From Grifola frondosa (Eukaryota > Basidiomycota > Agaricomycetes > Polyporales > Grifolaceae): a stretch of 64,000 nt of DNA. A program made the translations under genes and the position numbers. Positions 1 through 10,505 of this stretch are shown piece by piece (positions within the stretch are counted from its first letter, which is position 1; each line of letters begins with the position of its first letter). The notes under the pieces are model-generated. The model saw nothing but the letters and a program-made list of their open reading frames with translations, had not been told where the DNA came from and made no database searches. The stretch spans positions 868,001 through 932,000 of the forward strand of contig LUGG01000011.1 of assembly GCA_001683735.1 (NCBI GenBank), written 5' to 3'.

Positions 1-405
1 TTGACCGTGCCCCATATGGGCAGAGTAGAGACGGCTACTCTCAAGTATTTGACCGTGCCCCATATGGGCAGAGTAGAGAGGCTACTCTCAAATCGACCGT
101 GCCTATGGCAGAGTAGAGACGGCTACTCTCAAGTATTTGACCGTGCCCCATATGGGCAGAGTAGAGACGGCTACTCTCAAGTATTTGACCGTGCCCCATA
201 TGGGCAGAGTAGAGACGGCTACTCTCAAGTATGCAACCGTGCCTGATATAGGCAGAGTAGAGACGGCTACTCTCAAGTATGCGACCGTGCCCCATATGGG
301 CAGAGTAGAGGCGGCTACTCTCAAGTATGCGACCGTGCCCCATATGGGCAGAGTAGAGGCGGCTACTCTCAAGTATGCGACCGTGCCTGATATAGGCAAA
401 GTAAA
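1..405. repeat. 48-bp minisatellite, about 8.5 units, open at the window edge
   Basis: Direct tandem repeats with unit starts near 3, 51, 95, 139, 187, 235, 283, 331 and 379. The usual period is 48 bp and two units are 44 bp. Each unit carries the 10-bp palindrome CCCATATGGG and a second inverted repeat, GAGTAG-AGACGG-CTACTC. Units near 235 and 379 carry a variant first palindrome (GCCTGATATAGGC). Because 48 is a multiple of 3, all frames stay open through much of the array, which creates spurious ORFs on both strands. The array continues to the left of the window, so its full size is unknown. Confidence 0.95.
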
Positions 406-409
406 AACC

Positions 410-1980
410 ACCATTATTATGGATGCAACCAAGGCGTTCATATATAGAACAGAGATAATGATGTATTTCACTAGGAATGAGGTTATCACTCAATATTATC
501 TATGTCACGTGATAAACATAGCCGATTGTAATGATCATATGATAAAACTTATCATGCAAGAATGTATCTCTATAGTAATACGGCCTACATCTATATTATT
601 ATGTTCACCTTTAATACATTCAATAGCTTCTTATTACATGTCAGTGTCAGATTTAATTCTGGAAGTCAAAATCTCCTTTTATCGTCATGTTTATCGTCGA
701 CATGATTTTGTTGTTTTACATAAACAAAAACATGGATTCATATGTTTACTTGATAGATTGGTGTATACAATTCACTACTCACACAGACCTATTAAAGTAT
801 ATATTAAATCATTTTCTAACATGCAACAAGTAGGCGGTGCTGCATCAGCAAAAAAATCTCGCACTTGGTCTTCAGATGAAATTCAACCTTATGTAAAAGG
901 TACAGCATTGTTAACTGATAATGCTCGATACAAGTTCGTAACTTATGGTCCTAAATCTGTATTATCTGATATGAATAAGGAGGCAGATATTGTGATGGCA
1001 GATATTTCTTTGACAGTACTGGCCACACGTTTACCAGGCCATTCATTGGAAATATTATGTCAGTCTCATGGTTTATTTGTTTCTAACAGAACATCTAAGA
1101 AAAATGCAGCAATGCAAGAAGCTTTATTAAAGCATGTATGTGAAACCTGTCCAAATTCATATCTGTATATAAAAAGATCAAACCTGTTAAAAGTAATCTT
1201 GAGCGACTACATCATCATAGAACACAATTGCAACATACTTCAGATAATCAAACTAAATTCAAGTTCCACCTGAAATTCCTGATTCTAGTTTACTACACTC
1301 TACAATTGAAGAATTTGTTCAAGACATTAACCCTAATAAGTTTGCGGAGTCTGGTTGTGCTGTTTGCGGAAGATTAAGTCTCTTTTCTAAAATGAAAAAA
1401 TGGCCGATTGCAAATTCAATATGACTATTTTAACACCTGATCAAACTATGACAAGATGGAACGTCATTCAGAAATGACCCTGTCAAAGAAATAGCTGGTC
1501 CAGTACTTTTGCCAAACTGTAAAGATATATGTTTTGAATGTAACAGTCATATGGAAAAAGGAATTTGTCCACCGGATGCTTTGGCAAATGGTTTATGGAT
1601 CGGAGAAGTACCACCTCAGCTTCAAAATTTAACATGGACTGAGAAAATGCTTATTGCTCGGGTTAAACATAATCATTGCATCGTCAAGGTTCAGGTTTCT
1701 GGTATGTCTAAGATGAAGGCCAATGTTTTGAGTCATTCAATCCCCATGCCTAAAATTTATTCGTGTTACCTCCAACCGAGAAGAATTAGATGAAGTTTAG
1801 CATTTTTATTCTTGGGTCCTAACATGCCAACATCACAGGATTATAAACGTATTCCTATGTTGGTTAGACGTAATAAAGTTGCTGAAGCTTTGGAATGGCT
1901 CAAACTCAATCATGTTGATTATGCCGATGTTAACATTTCTTATGCTAATCTCTCATCCTATCCGAAGATGTTCCACCTGT
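410..1980 (+). pseudogene. N-terminal part of the Helitron protein (DUF6570-like region)
   Basis: An open frame runs from the minisatellite to 1273, and further pieces lie at 1509-1793 and 1800-1980. The second piece has the features I associate with the DUF6570-type region found ahead of the Helitron Rep domain in fungi: a CFECNSHM cysteine cluster, then ALANGLWIGEVPPQLQ, then LIARVKHNHC. Residues near 830-1080 (SAKKSRTW.. to SHGLFVSNRTSKK) are less conserved linker. Frame changes near 1273-1500 and 1793-1830 break the reading frame. Function of the region is unknown. It probably belongs to the transposase polyprotein. The true start codon is uncertain because the frame enters from the repeat array. 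Confidence 0.7.
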
Positions 1981-2539
1981 AATGGTTGATTATACTCAGT
2001 CATACGATTCTACCAAAGATCCTGAAGCCACTGCAGTGAATGATAATGATGCAGAGGAAGGTGCTGATGACGAGTGTCCCTTTGTTGTTCATGGGCTAAC
2101 TGGAGAAAGCATGATTAATTTAATGAAAATGCGACCTTCTGAAGTCGGGCAAGAGCAGTTGAGCATTTTAAACAAGGAAAGGTTTTGGAATTGGTCAAGA
2201 AAAGGTACCTGAAAGTCTTTATCATAATCCTCAACTATATCCACAATGTTTCCTTGGCTTTTCCCTACGGTTTGGGAGGCCTGGAGAATAATGCAGGTTA
2301 TAAGAGAGTTTCTGAGAGAGACGCAAACAACATTGCTAATGTATCATGACAAGCGTTTTCAACTAGAGCCATTGTTTCCATTGGTTGCCTTCAACATGAA
2401 CAGATCAAAATTCCACCACTGCAGGATATCTTTTAGCTGAGCGAAGCAAATTTACAGATATTGCTGATCGTCTTTTACATTTGAATAATGATACTTTGAC
2501 AGATCTGGTGAAGCGTCTATCAGAAGGACCAGTGAAACC

Positions 2540-3700
2540 TGAGACAGAAGAGGAGAAGGCATGTTTTAAAATCATCAATGATCTGATCATGTCGCATATC
2601 GTGTCAAAGGTTCTATGACAAGTAAGAAGTACATGCGTAATGAAATCTGGGCATTAACTTCATATTTAGGAGCACCTTCGTGGTTCATAACGTTCTCACC
2701 TGCTGATATCAATCATCCAATTGCATTGTACTTTGCGACAAGGATGAGGTATTTAAACCACAATTCAGAAGTAAGGATGAGCGATTCAGACTTATAGCCA
2801 ATAATCCGTAGCAGGGCTAGATTTTTCAAAATGATGGTAGAATTATTTCTGAACACATACTAGGAGTAGGATTGGACCGTCGAGGTATTTATGGTGATAC
2901 GCTGGATACTATGGCACTGTGGAAACAGGGTCGGCTCACTTTACACATGCACATGTTAATATGGATTCAGGTGGATTAACTCCACAAGAGATTCGTGATC
3001 GCATTATGGATCCAAACTCTGATTTTCAAAAACATATGGTGGAATATTTAGAGAGTGTACAAATTGGTGAATTTATGAATGGCACAATGGAAGATGTGAG
3101 GACAACAATTGAAGAAACCAATGCAGCCAATCCTGAGCGACATCCTCCACTGAGTCTTTACCTGATGCTCCACCTCCAAAATGTTCTAATAAAGATTGTC
3201 AAAATTGTAAGGACTGTGAGAATTACAATAGCTGGTGGAAACGATTCACTAATTTGTGGATGAGCTAATGTATTTATCTAACCGTCACTCATGTCGAAAA
3301 TATCGGATGGTGATAAAGAGGCAATTCTAGAGGTTGTATCAATAAGCTGGGTAACTGTAAAGCTAGATTTCCAAGGGAAACATATTTGGAGACTACGTTG
3401 ATCCTGCTACAGGTGCTCTTAATATGAAAAAGGGGGAGGCATGGATTAATACTGTGACCCCAACGGTGACATATCTCTTAAGATGTAATACTGATGTCAC
3501 AAGCTTACTTTCAGGCACAGCCATCAAATCAGTAATTGCTTATGTTGCTGATTATATCACCAAAACCCCATTGAAGACACACATCATGTTTCAGGCTGTC
3601 CAAAAAGTATTTGATCGATATGCAGACATTGTGACAGGCGATCAGAGCAGTAAGGAAAAGGCTAGGTCACTTATTACCAAAATTTTAACAGTTTGACAGC
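2540..3700 (+). pseudogene. Helitron Rep endonuclease domain (HUH-Y2), frame-broken
   Basis: Pieces at 2615-2797, 2880-3263 and 3424-3696 show the order expected for Helitron_like_N. First comes an EIWALTSYLGAPSWFITFSP segment, then RLTLHMHMLIW with the HUH-type histidines at 2944-2955. After that come EIRDRIMDPNSDF and a CxxxxCxxC cysteine cluster (about 3185-3225), then AYVADYITKTPL with two tyrosines four residues apart. In the family these tyrosines nick and join DNA at the element ends. The motifs themselves are intact, but at least three frame changes separate them, so no functional protein is encoded. Confidence 0.85.
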
Positions 3701-4815
3701 TAGTTCTGAAATAGGTGGACCTATGGCCTCGTTATACTTACTGAAACATAAGGATCATTATACAAGTCATAAATTCCGCATATGCTTTTGGAGAAGTTAT
3801 ATTAACAGGTCAACTCTGCTTGGGAACAGCCTTCATCGATCAAACACCGGATAAAGTTGTTTAGGTAATGTTAAAGGCAAGGTGGTGGCACTATCACCAG
3901 TATCAGACTATATTTATCGACCTTGAAATATGATCACATATCATTATATGATTGGATCAGACGGGCCAATAAACAGAGAATATCCAAGAATAAAATTGTC
4001 AATGGTGATATTAAATAGCTGAAGATGGATGCGATGACTTTGAAGATAATTATGATATTAATCCTACATTTGATATAATTATTCTCAATCTGTGTTGATG
4101 GGTGATAATGATGTGGATACAATAGCTAATTATGATGATGAGAGTGAGGATGAACTCTACTTACTTCTAAAAGTGCAAAAGAAGCTATACATATCTCAAA
4201 TGCTGAATCACATAATAAAAATGAATCCAAGTATGCACCATTTACTCGTGATCATCCTCAATATCAGACACATCATGTTTCTTTTTATCAGAGGAAGAAG
4301 TTTTGTGCCTAACTTTTGGAGGATCATTACCCGAGGGACACTGGCAACCGTGAAGATTATTGTATGACAATGTTAGCTTTATTTAAGCCTGGCGCACTGG
4401 TCATGACTTAAAACCGACAAAGATTTGCAATGGAATGATATTTTCACAGAGCATACATTTGATGATCGTCAGTTAGAAATCATGAATTCTTTCATATACG
4501 ATATGAATGCAATGATGCAAGAGATGATTTTTCTGCCATGCGTAAACGTAATAATGGAAACAATGATCTTCCCTTTGAAGCAGATAATCAGTTACTATGA
4601 CTTTGACACTCAATATTTAAATGAAAGTAACGATGTTGATGTACGAGAGTTAATGGACACTCTGAATGATAACCTTTGGACTAATGTCAGTCAATCAGAG
4701 CTCACTCGACAAAGTCACATGCTACAAGCTGAACGCATAATGTTAGGTGCTGGATGGATGGATCCATATTGATGATTCTGACTAGAGTCTAATCTAGTAC
4801 CAGATCAATTTCAAA

Positions 4816-6511
4816 ATGGAGATGGAAAAACAGCTACTGAATGGAAGACCTTGCTGGCAAACAAACGACAAGAAATTCTCAATGCACGAGAAGCTCAAGC
4901 AAGCCAAAGAATCCTGTCAATCCAAAAACAGGCTTCCAGAAAATAAGTTTGTTAACACTGTTGAAGTTATTGATCAATCTTATCTGGACAAATCTTTCAA
5001 AGCTAAGGACAAACATGCCCAAGCTCTTATTGATAATACGTCAAGAATTCAGCTTGAATGAAGCTCAGGAACGTGCATTTAGAATTGTGGCCAACCATGC
5101 ATCTCAGCAAAGTGGCGAACAATTGAAAATGTATCTAGGCGGTATGGCTGGAACAGGAAAATCTCAGGTGATCAAAGCCTTGATATATTTCTTTGGTGAG
5201 CGTAAGGAGGGATATAGATTTATATGTCTTGCACCGACAGGCTCTGCTGCTGCATTAATTGGTGGATCAACTTATCATTCCATATTAGGATTACGTCAAC
5301 ATGGATCAGAATCTGTAGCAACTTTACTTGCAGTCAGAGAAGACTACAGAATGTTGAATATATATTCTTGGATGAGGTATCATGGTTGATTGTAATAGCT
5401 TATATACTATTTGTGAGAAAATGTGCAAAGCGCTCAAAAATGAAGGTCAATTGTTTGGTGGAATCAATATGATATTTGCAGGTGACTTTGCACAGCTTCC
5501 ACCTCCAGTAATAGCAACACTCTTTTCTCTCACAAAGTGGGACGTGTGATACATACGACTAGTAGCTATACTCAACAGGAAGCCTCTATTGGTAAAGCAC
5601 TCTGGCATCAGGTAACAACTGTTGTTATATTAAGAGAAAATATGAGACAGCGGCACAAAATTCAGATGATGCTAAGTTGCGGACAGCATTGGACAATCTT
5701 CGTATAAGTCTTGCACAAAGGCAGATATAAAGCATATCAGTTCCCGAGTAGCTGGTCGTGGACCTGGTAAACCCAAGTTGAATCAACGCAAATTTAGAAA
5801 TGTGTCAGTTATCACTGCATGGAATGCACACAGGGATAAAATCAATGAGATGGGATGTGCTAGATTTGCAAGAGACATCACAACCATTGACTACATTCTA
5901 TTCCCTAGATAAATGGGGAACAGATAATGATGAGAAGGATAAAAAATCTAGAAAAAAGAAGGTAGACCCTAAACGATCATCCAATGTCATTGATCCTATT
6001 CTTCAAGATGTCTATGGAATCTGTCTCATAATAGTACAGATAATCATGCTGGAAAATTAACATTATGCCTGGGTCTTCCAGTAATGATAAAACCAATGAG
6101 GCAACAGAATGTTCAGTCACAAATGGTGCTGAAGGTATAGTGGTTGGATGGAAGTCACGTCCATTGCCAAATGATAAACTAGGGTTAGACACTCTATTTA
6201 TAAAATTAACTGCTGCACCAACATCGATTCAACTGGAAGGCTTGCCTGAAAATGTCATTCCAATAAGTCACAGCACTAAAAAGATACGATGCAAGATGCC
6301 CAATGGAAAGGAGCTTGCAATATCTCGGGACCAGGTGGCTGTAATTCCAAACTTTGCCATGACTGACTTTGGCTCTCAGGGTCGTACTCGTCTCAATAAT
6401 GTTTGTGACTTACAGAATTGCAGTCTCATCAGTCTATTTACACTTGTTTATCTCGTGGATCAACATATGAGGGAACAATTATTGTTCAACCTTTTGATGA
6501 ACGTAAAATGA
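4816..6511 (+). pseudogene. Helitron Pif1-like helicase domain, frame-broken
   Basis: The piece at 5050-5389 begins with FSLNEAQERAFRIVANHA and contains Walker A (GMAGTGKSQ) followed by APTGSAAALIGGSTYHSI, typical of Pif1/RecD superfamily 1B helicases. FLDEVS (Walker B) lies next to a one-base loss near 5380, after which the frame continues as VDCNSLYTICEKM. The segment GINMIFAGDFAQLPP follows at about 5460-5505, and the C-terminal SF1 motif (YTCLSRGSTYEGTIIVQPF) at about 6425-6490. In Helitrons this domain unwinds the strand during rolling-circle replication. It belongs to the same polyprotein as the Rep region upstream. Confidence 0.88.
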
Positions 6512-7029
6512 AGGTGGTATCACTGGTAGTCTTAGACAAGAATTTCCGTGAGCTTGAATTATTGGATGAGATAAAAACTCCGATACTTAAGAAACTTCCA
6601 GCTAAAGTACAGGCTCCACAAGAAATGCACTTATCCACTCGTTCAGAGCCTGGAAAGGTTCCCTCTTTGTACCTAAATCAATGCATGGAGCATTAAAATG
6701 GACCAAATCTGAGCCATTTGAGAATGAGGAACCTGAATCAGAGTTGCCCTGGAACATTGTTACACGTCAGAAGGCAGACAAAAAGACTAAAAATCAAGAG
6801 CAATCTGAGGAGAAAATATCTTTACCTCGTGGTCAAAAGGATATTAGTCTTTTTGTAAGTGCTAAAGGCACCAGCACTTTAAACACCATAAGCATGATCA
6901 AGGTGGTCTAAAAAAGTGGCAAGCGCAAAAGAGATGTGAACTCTGAAACTGTGGAAGACACAGATGAACGTAAAGTTAAAAAGTCTAGATTACATAAACA
7001 ATCTGATTTATTAACTTATGCTTCACCCA

Positions 7030-7851
7030 TTCTTTTCAGTGGGATGCTGACAACTATAGCTGTGCATAGATACTTTATTCTCTATCTTATTTTCAGTATA
7101 CTGTGAATTTACAGAAAGGTGGATGTCAGATGTGGTTAATCAGAACGGCTTTTGAGATCATTTACTACTGCATTTCAACGAGTAAGGGAGGGTAAATCAA
7201 CCATGGAACAAGCCAGAGATTGCTTACGAAATCTTACATAATATAGATGCAGAATCATTTCCACTCACAGGACATCATGGCAGTGAACTTTTTTCACTGT
7301 TAAAATGTATGCTAGAAGTGAACGATGGCTGTGTTGAACGTACTCTTTGCTGTCAGCATTGTCATATTGACTTGGAAGCTGAAGAGGATAATACCATTTT
7401 ATGGGATTGCTCAAAAGTCATATGGAATGAATATCCTACAAAGCTTGGCTCACATAAAGAGAGGACTATAAAAGAGTGGCTTACTCCATTATTCAACCGA
7501 CCCATTGCTCAAAAATGTGACAAATGTAAAGGCAACATGTTTCAACGAGTTGAATTTCCACAAAATCCAAACTTTGTATGCTTTATTACTAATGGTACAC
7601 GTATTAAATTTAATCATATGATTAATCTGAATGAAGATACAGCGGCATACAGATTGTGTGGAATTATATATTTTGGTGATTTCCACTTTACATCCAGAAT
7701 CATCGAGGCAGATGGTAAGACTTGGTATAATGACGGTGTGGAATTAGGCAGAAGGTCAAAATTTCAAGGGAACATTGATGACATGGATGCAGCAAAGCTT
7801 AGTAGAGCTAAAAAGAGAAAGAGCAGTGTAGCAGTGTATACTAAGTTGTAA
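7030..7851 (+). pseudogene. Ubiquitin-specific-protease-like domain at the Helitron C terminus
   Basis: The last Helitron segment contains a Cys box (WDADNYSCA, about 7040-7066), a zinc-ribbon pattern of two CxxC pairs (CCQHCH near 7348 and KCDKCKG near 7513-7533), and a His box (CGIIYFGDFHFTS, about 7660-7695) followed by W..NDG. This order (Cys, CxxC, CxxC, His, Asp) matches the USP fold of cysteine deubiquitinases. From 7309 to the stop at 7851 the frame is open for 180 codons. A 2-base change right after the Cys box and a stop near 7156 break the upstream part. The assignment rests on motif order and is not confirmed by a profile search. No role in transposition is proven. Confidence 0.65.
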
Positions 7852-7895
7852 TATTCAATGTCAACGACTCCAATTTTGTATATTATATCATATCA

Positions 7896-8380
7896 AGCTT
7901 GTAAAAATACTAATGTATTAGTTGAACCTATGTGTTTCAATTTATAAATGTCAATGATCAATACTATATTTTACAATTACTTATTTATAATGTATAACAG
8001 ACGAATTGATAATCAATAGTTTAAATAATAAGTGTAGCACTTTGCAAAGGTGGACATATTGTTGGGAGGGTAGGAGAAGGTCATTGAAAATATTTTCAAA
8101 TAAATAATATTTAAATAATAATAAATTTTATGTTTAATTAGCTTGTAAAAAAGTTAATATATTAATTAAACCCCTGTGCTTCAATTATGAATGTGAAAGG
8201 ATGTATACTATAATTCTATAATTATTTGTTTATAATGTGTAATAAATGAATTAATAATGAATAGTTTAAATAATAAGTTTGGCACTTTGCAAAGGTATAC
8301 ATATTGTCAGAAGGGTAAAAGAAGGTTATATATAATATTTTAAAATAAACAAGACTCAAATAATAATAAAATTAATCATT
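7896..8380. repeat. Imperfect tandem duplication, period about 244 bp
   Basis: The segment beginning AGCTTGTAAAAA at 7896 recurs at 8140. Both copies share landmarks in the same order: TGTG(T/C)TTCAAT, TTATAATGT, AATAGTTTAAATAATAAGT and GCACTTTGCAAAGGT..ACATATTG. Each copy is AT-rich and has no coding frame. The pair sits directly behind the Helitron coding end and ahead of the DIRS-like fragment, so it may be the Helitron 3' flank or an unrelated repeat. Confidence 0.8.
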
Positions 8381-8399
8381 TTCCTCATCAATCGTACCT

Positions 8400-8717
8400 G
8401 CCATGCGGAGCAATGGCCCTCTAAAACCAAGTCGCTATGTCACTCACCTCACCATTCTTTTGGACAACACTAACTTCATCTCTATTTTCAACACCCTACA
8501 TGCAGAACCTATCTACAATCCTATTCTGACCTTCGCAGTTGACCTTCTCATACATCACCATATTCAACTACACATTGATCACATCTCCAGTGAGGATAAT
8601 GTCATCACTGATGCCTTGTCCCACGGATGGACTAATAAGGCCCAAGCACTATCACCCAGACTGCACATTTTCTCATTTATACCCCTGCAATCACTGTTGA
8701 GGGATCTCCCGAAATGA
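8400..8717 (+). pseudogene. RNase H-end fragment of a DIRS/Ngaro polymerase
   Basis: An open frame of 104 codons contains LDNTNFISIFNTLHAEP, then AVDLLIHHHIQLHIDHISS, then NVITDALSHG. These match the pattern of the RNase H region at the end of fungal DIRS-like polymerases, where the last motif usually reads ADALSRG. Everything upstream in the polymerase is absent. The frame overlaps the recombinase frame by a few bases, as is usual for these elements. Confidence 0.7.
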
Positions 8718-9690
8718 CCACACCACTCCAGCATTTGCACCAGCCAGTGTGGATGCCTTGGTCCCTCAAACACCTAATCCACGAGCATACACATGCTTTA
8801 GGCAACACCCTCAATTGCTCAACTAAGGCCAGCTACTCTTCTGCCCTGAATTCCTACCTCAACTTTCGCTCCCTTCACAATCAACTGATTCTTTCCATGA
8901 AAGACACTCTCAGCTTCTACATCATTTTTATATCTGCACACATCAAACCTCACTCAGTCAATGCTTATCTCCTGGGCATTTGCTTAGAACTCGAGCAATT
9001 CTTCCCAAACATTTGTCAAGTTCGTGCCTCCCAGCTTGTCTCATGCTGTCTCAAAGGCTGCAAGCACATGCATAGTCACCCTATCCATCGAAAGCTGCCT
9101 TTAGCCTATGATCACCTATGTCTCATCTGCAACTCACTTGACTCTTCCAGACAACATGACAACACCCTCTTCTGTGTCATTCTACTCATGGGATTCCACA
9201 CCCTAATGTGCTTGGGGAACTTGTCTGGCCTGACCAAGTTGTGCTCCAGCAATTTAACAAGCTCACCCTGTGTCACATAGTTCAACTCAATTCTTCTTAG
9301 TACCAGTTTCTCCTCCTACAACACAAATCTGACCCCTTCTTCGAAGGGAACCATGTCATCATGCATGCCACCACCTGATCCTTGAAGTGCCTTCCAGCAC
9401 TACCTTTTTATTCATAACTGTGTGTTTCCGATACACCCTGAACTCTGACTTCGAGCCTCCAGTGCCGTCCCCATGCACACATGGTTCATCACCAAACTCT
9501 GCACATTCCTGCCCATTGCAGCAGAAATTTTGGGCCACTCTTTTCATGCAGGTGGGGCCACAGTGCTTGCTGAAAGCAGCACTCCACCTGCACTTATCCA
9601 AGCCCTAGGTTGCTGGTCCTCTGACTCCTGGCAGGCATACATTTGAAAGCATCCTATCCTCCTCAATGCCTTCCTTTTCAGAGCACACCC
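8714..9690 (+). pseudogene. Tyrosine recombinase of a DIRS/Ngaro element, inactive
   Basis: From 8714 to 9280 the frame is open for 188 codons. It shows the recombinase N-terminal and core layout: ALGNTLNCSTKASYSSALNS, DTLSFYIIFISAHIKPHSVN, AYLLGICLELEQFFP, HRKLPLAYDHLCLIC and LLMGFHTLMCLGNL. After frame changes, SFHAGGATVLAES and WSSDSWQAYI follow at about 9535-9645, with a stop directly after the catalytic-tyrosine segment. These enzymes integrate the circular cDNA. The positions that normally hold the catalytic arginines (LMRLGEL and SMRAGG in the relatives I know) read Cys and His here, so the enzyme would be dead even without the frame breaks. Confidence 0.8.
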
Positions 9691-9774
9691 TTCTTAACTT
9701 CATCACATTTTAACCTACACCATCTCTTCTCTCACACCAATCTTAACAATTAATAGCACTATAGCATGTAAGAT

Positions 9775-9895
9775 TCAAAATGTATCTCCTCCAGCCAGCT
9801 GCAGTGGGCAAAAACTGCCATGGCTGCACCTGGCCCAGCTACATCTGGTCTCTGCACTAGGTCTCTCAGCATGCATAAGATTAGTCAAATTTAAT
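9775..9895 (+). repeat. Direct repeat, copy 1 (putative DIRS/Ngaro split repeat)
   Basis: About 121 bp running from CATGTAAGATTC through TGGCCCAGCTACATC to AAGATTAGTC. It recurs at 10379-10505 with roughly 80% identity judged by eye. It lies just after the recombinase remnant, as the B1 repeat of Ngaro elements does. The A/B assignment is inference. Confidence 0.75.
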
Positions 9896-10378
9896 GAACC
9901 TGGTTTCACAAGTCTAATTGAGCATCAGTGCCTGCTCACCAGTGTGAATGGTCCAATCTCCCCTGTCCCCCTAGTGGGGTGGCAATGCTCCATGCATTGC
10001 CACTCTGATTATCATTCCACTCCACTGTGGGCTGCAGCATGCTGGCAGTCCACCAGGTTTCATCATTCTAAGTCCAGCTCAAACACTCAGCAGAAGTTTC
10101 TCATCTGGCCACAGTGAGGTTCGAGAGGGGCTTTGCAGCCTCTCTCACAACTGCCAGCTTCCATGCCTGCCAGGTGAGTGTCCTTGCATCTCCCCTGTAG
10201 CCTCACTAACAGCACAACTGTATGTCTCACATACTTTCGACAGGTCAGCATTTCGTGCTACCCCTTGTCCAACCCTCTGCATCATCTTCAATTTCACTTC
10301 TCTTCTTTGTTTCACAGTCACCCTTTTCTTCCCTCTCTTTCTCTCCTCATTTACCATTACTACCATATACACATTCTT

Positions 10379-10505
10379 CATGTAAGGTTTGAAATGCATC
10401 TCATCTTCTCCAGTCAGCTACAATGGACAAAAACTGCTGTGGCTGTGCCTGGCCCAGCTACATCCAGTGTTTGCGCTAGGTCTCCCAGCACACATGAGAT
10501 TAGTC
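10379..10505 (+). repeat. Direct repeat, copy 2 (putative DIRS/Ngaro split repeat)
   Basis: Second copy of the 9775-9895 repeat, 604 bp downstream, from CATGTAAGGTTT to GAGATTAGTC. It probably marks the 3' end of the element. The 480 bp between the copies has no gene that I can support. Confidence 0.75.

Larger units (their letters stand above)
410..7851 (+). mobile_element. Degenerate autonomous Helitron (Rep/helicase with C-terminal protease-like domain)
   Basis: Read in order with frame changes, the coding remnants give a DUF6570-like region (about 1509-1980), a Helitron_like_N/Rep region (about 2540-3700), a Pif1-type helicase (about 5050-6500) and a ubiquitin-protease-like C terminus (about 7030-7851). 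The Rep region has the metal-binding HMHM motif at 2944-2955 and the paired catalytic tyrosines YVADY, with codons at 3541 and 3553. The helicase has Walker A GMAGTGKS at about 5140-5166, a Walker B-like FLDEV near 5365-5380, and the late helicase motif with YTCLSRGSTYEG near 6425-6460. Helitrons transpose by a rolling-circle mechanism. More than ten frameshifts make this copy inactive as written. Neither the 5' TC end nor the 3' hairpin-CTRR end could be fixed with confidence. Confidence 0.9.
8400..10505 (+). mobile_element. 3' part of a DIRS/Ngaro-type tyrosine-recombinase retrotransposon
   Basis: A remnant of the reverse-transcriptase/RNase H end (8403-8717) is followed by tyrosine recombinase (8714 to about 9690) and then by a pair of direct repeats (9775-9895 and 10379-10505). 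This matches the Ngaro/DIRS arrangement, where split direct repeats lie 3' of the recombinase gene. The gag-like gene, most of the reverse transcriptase and the 5' repeat are missing from the window, so the element is 5'-truncated. The sequence is poor in CpG, and several arginine codons expected in the family read Cys, His or stop. Confidence 0.8.

Noticed and set aside
1..405. CRISPR-like regular repeats
   Set aside because: There are no unique spacers between the repeats; the whole 48-bp unit is repeated. It is a minisatellite.
41..493. Minus-strand open frames of 128 and 150 codons over the repeat array
   Set aside because: They come from the repeat period being divisible by 3, so all frames stay open. 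There is no domain and no start context.
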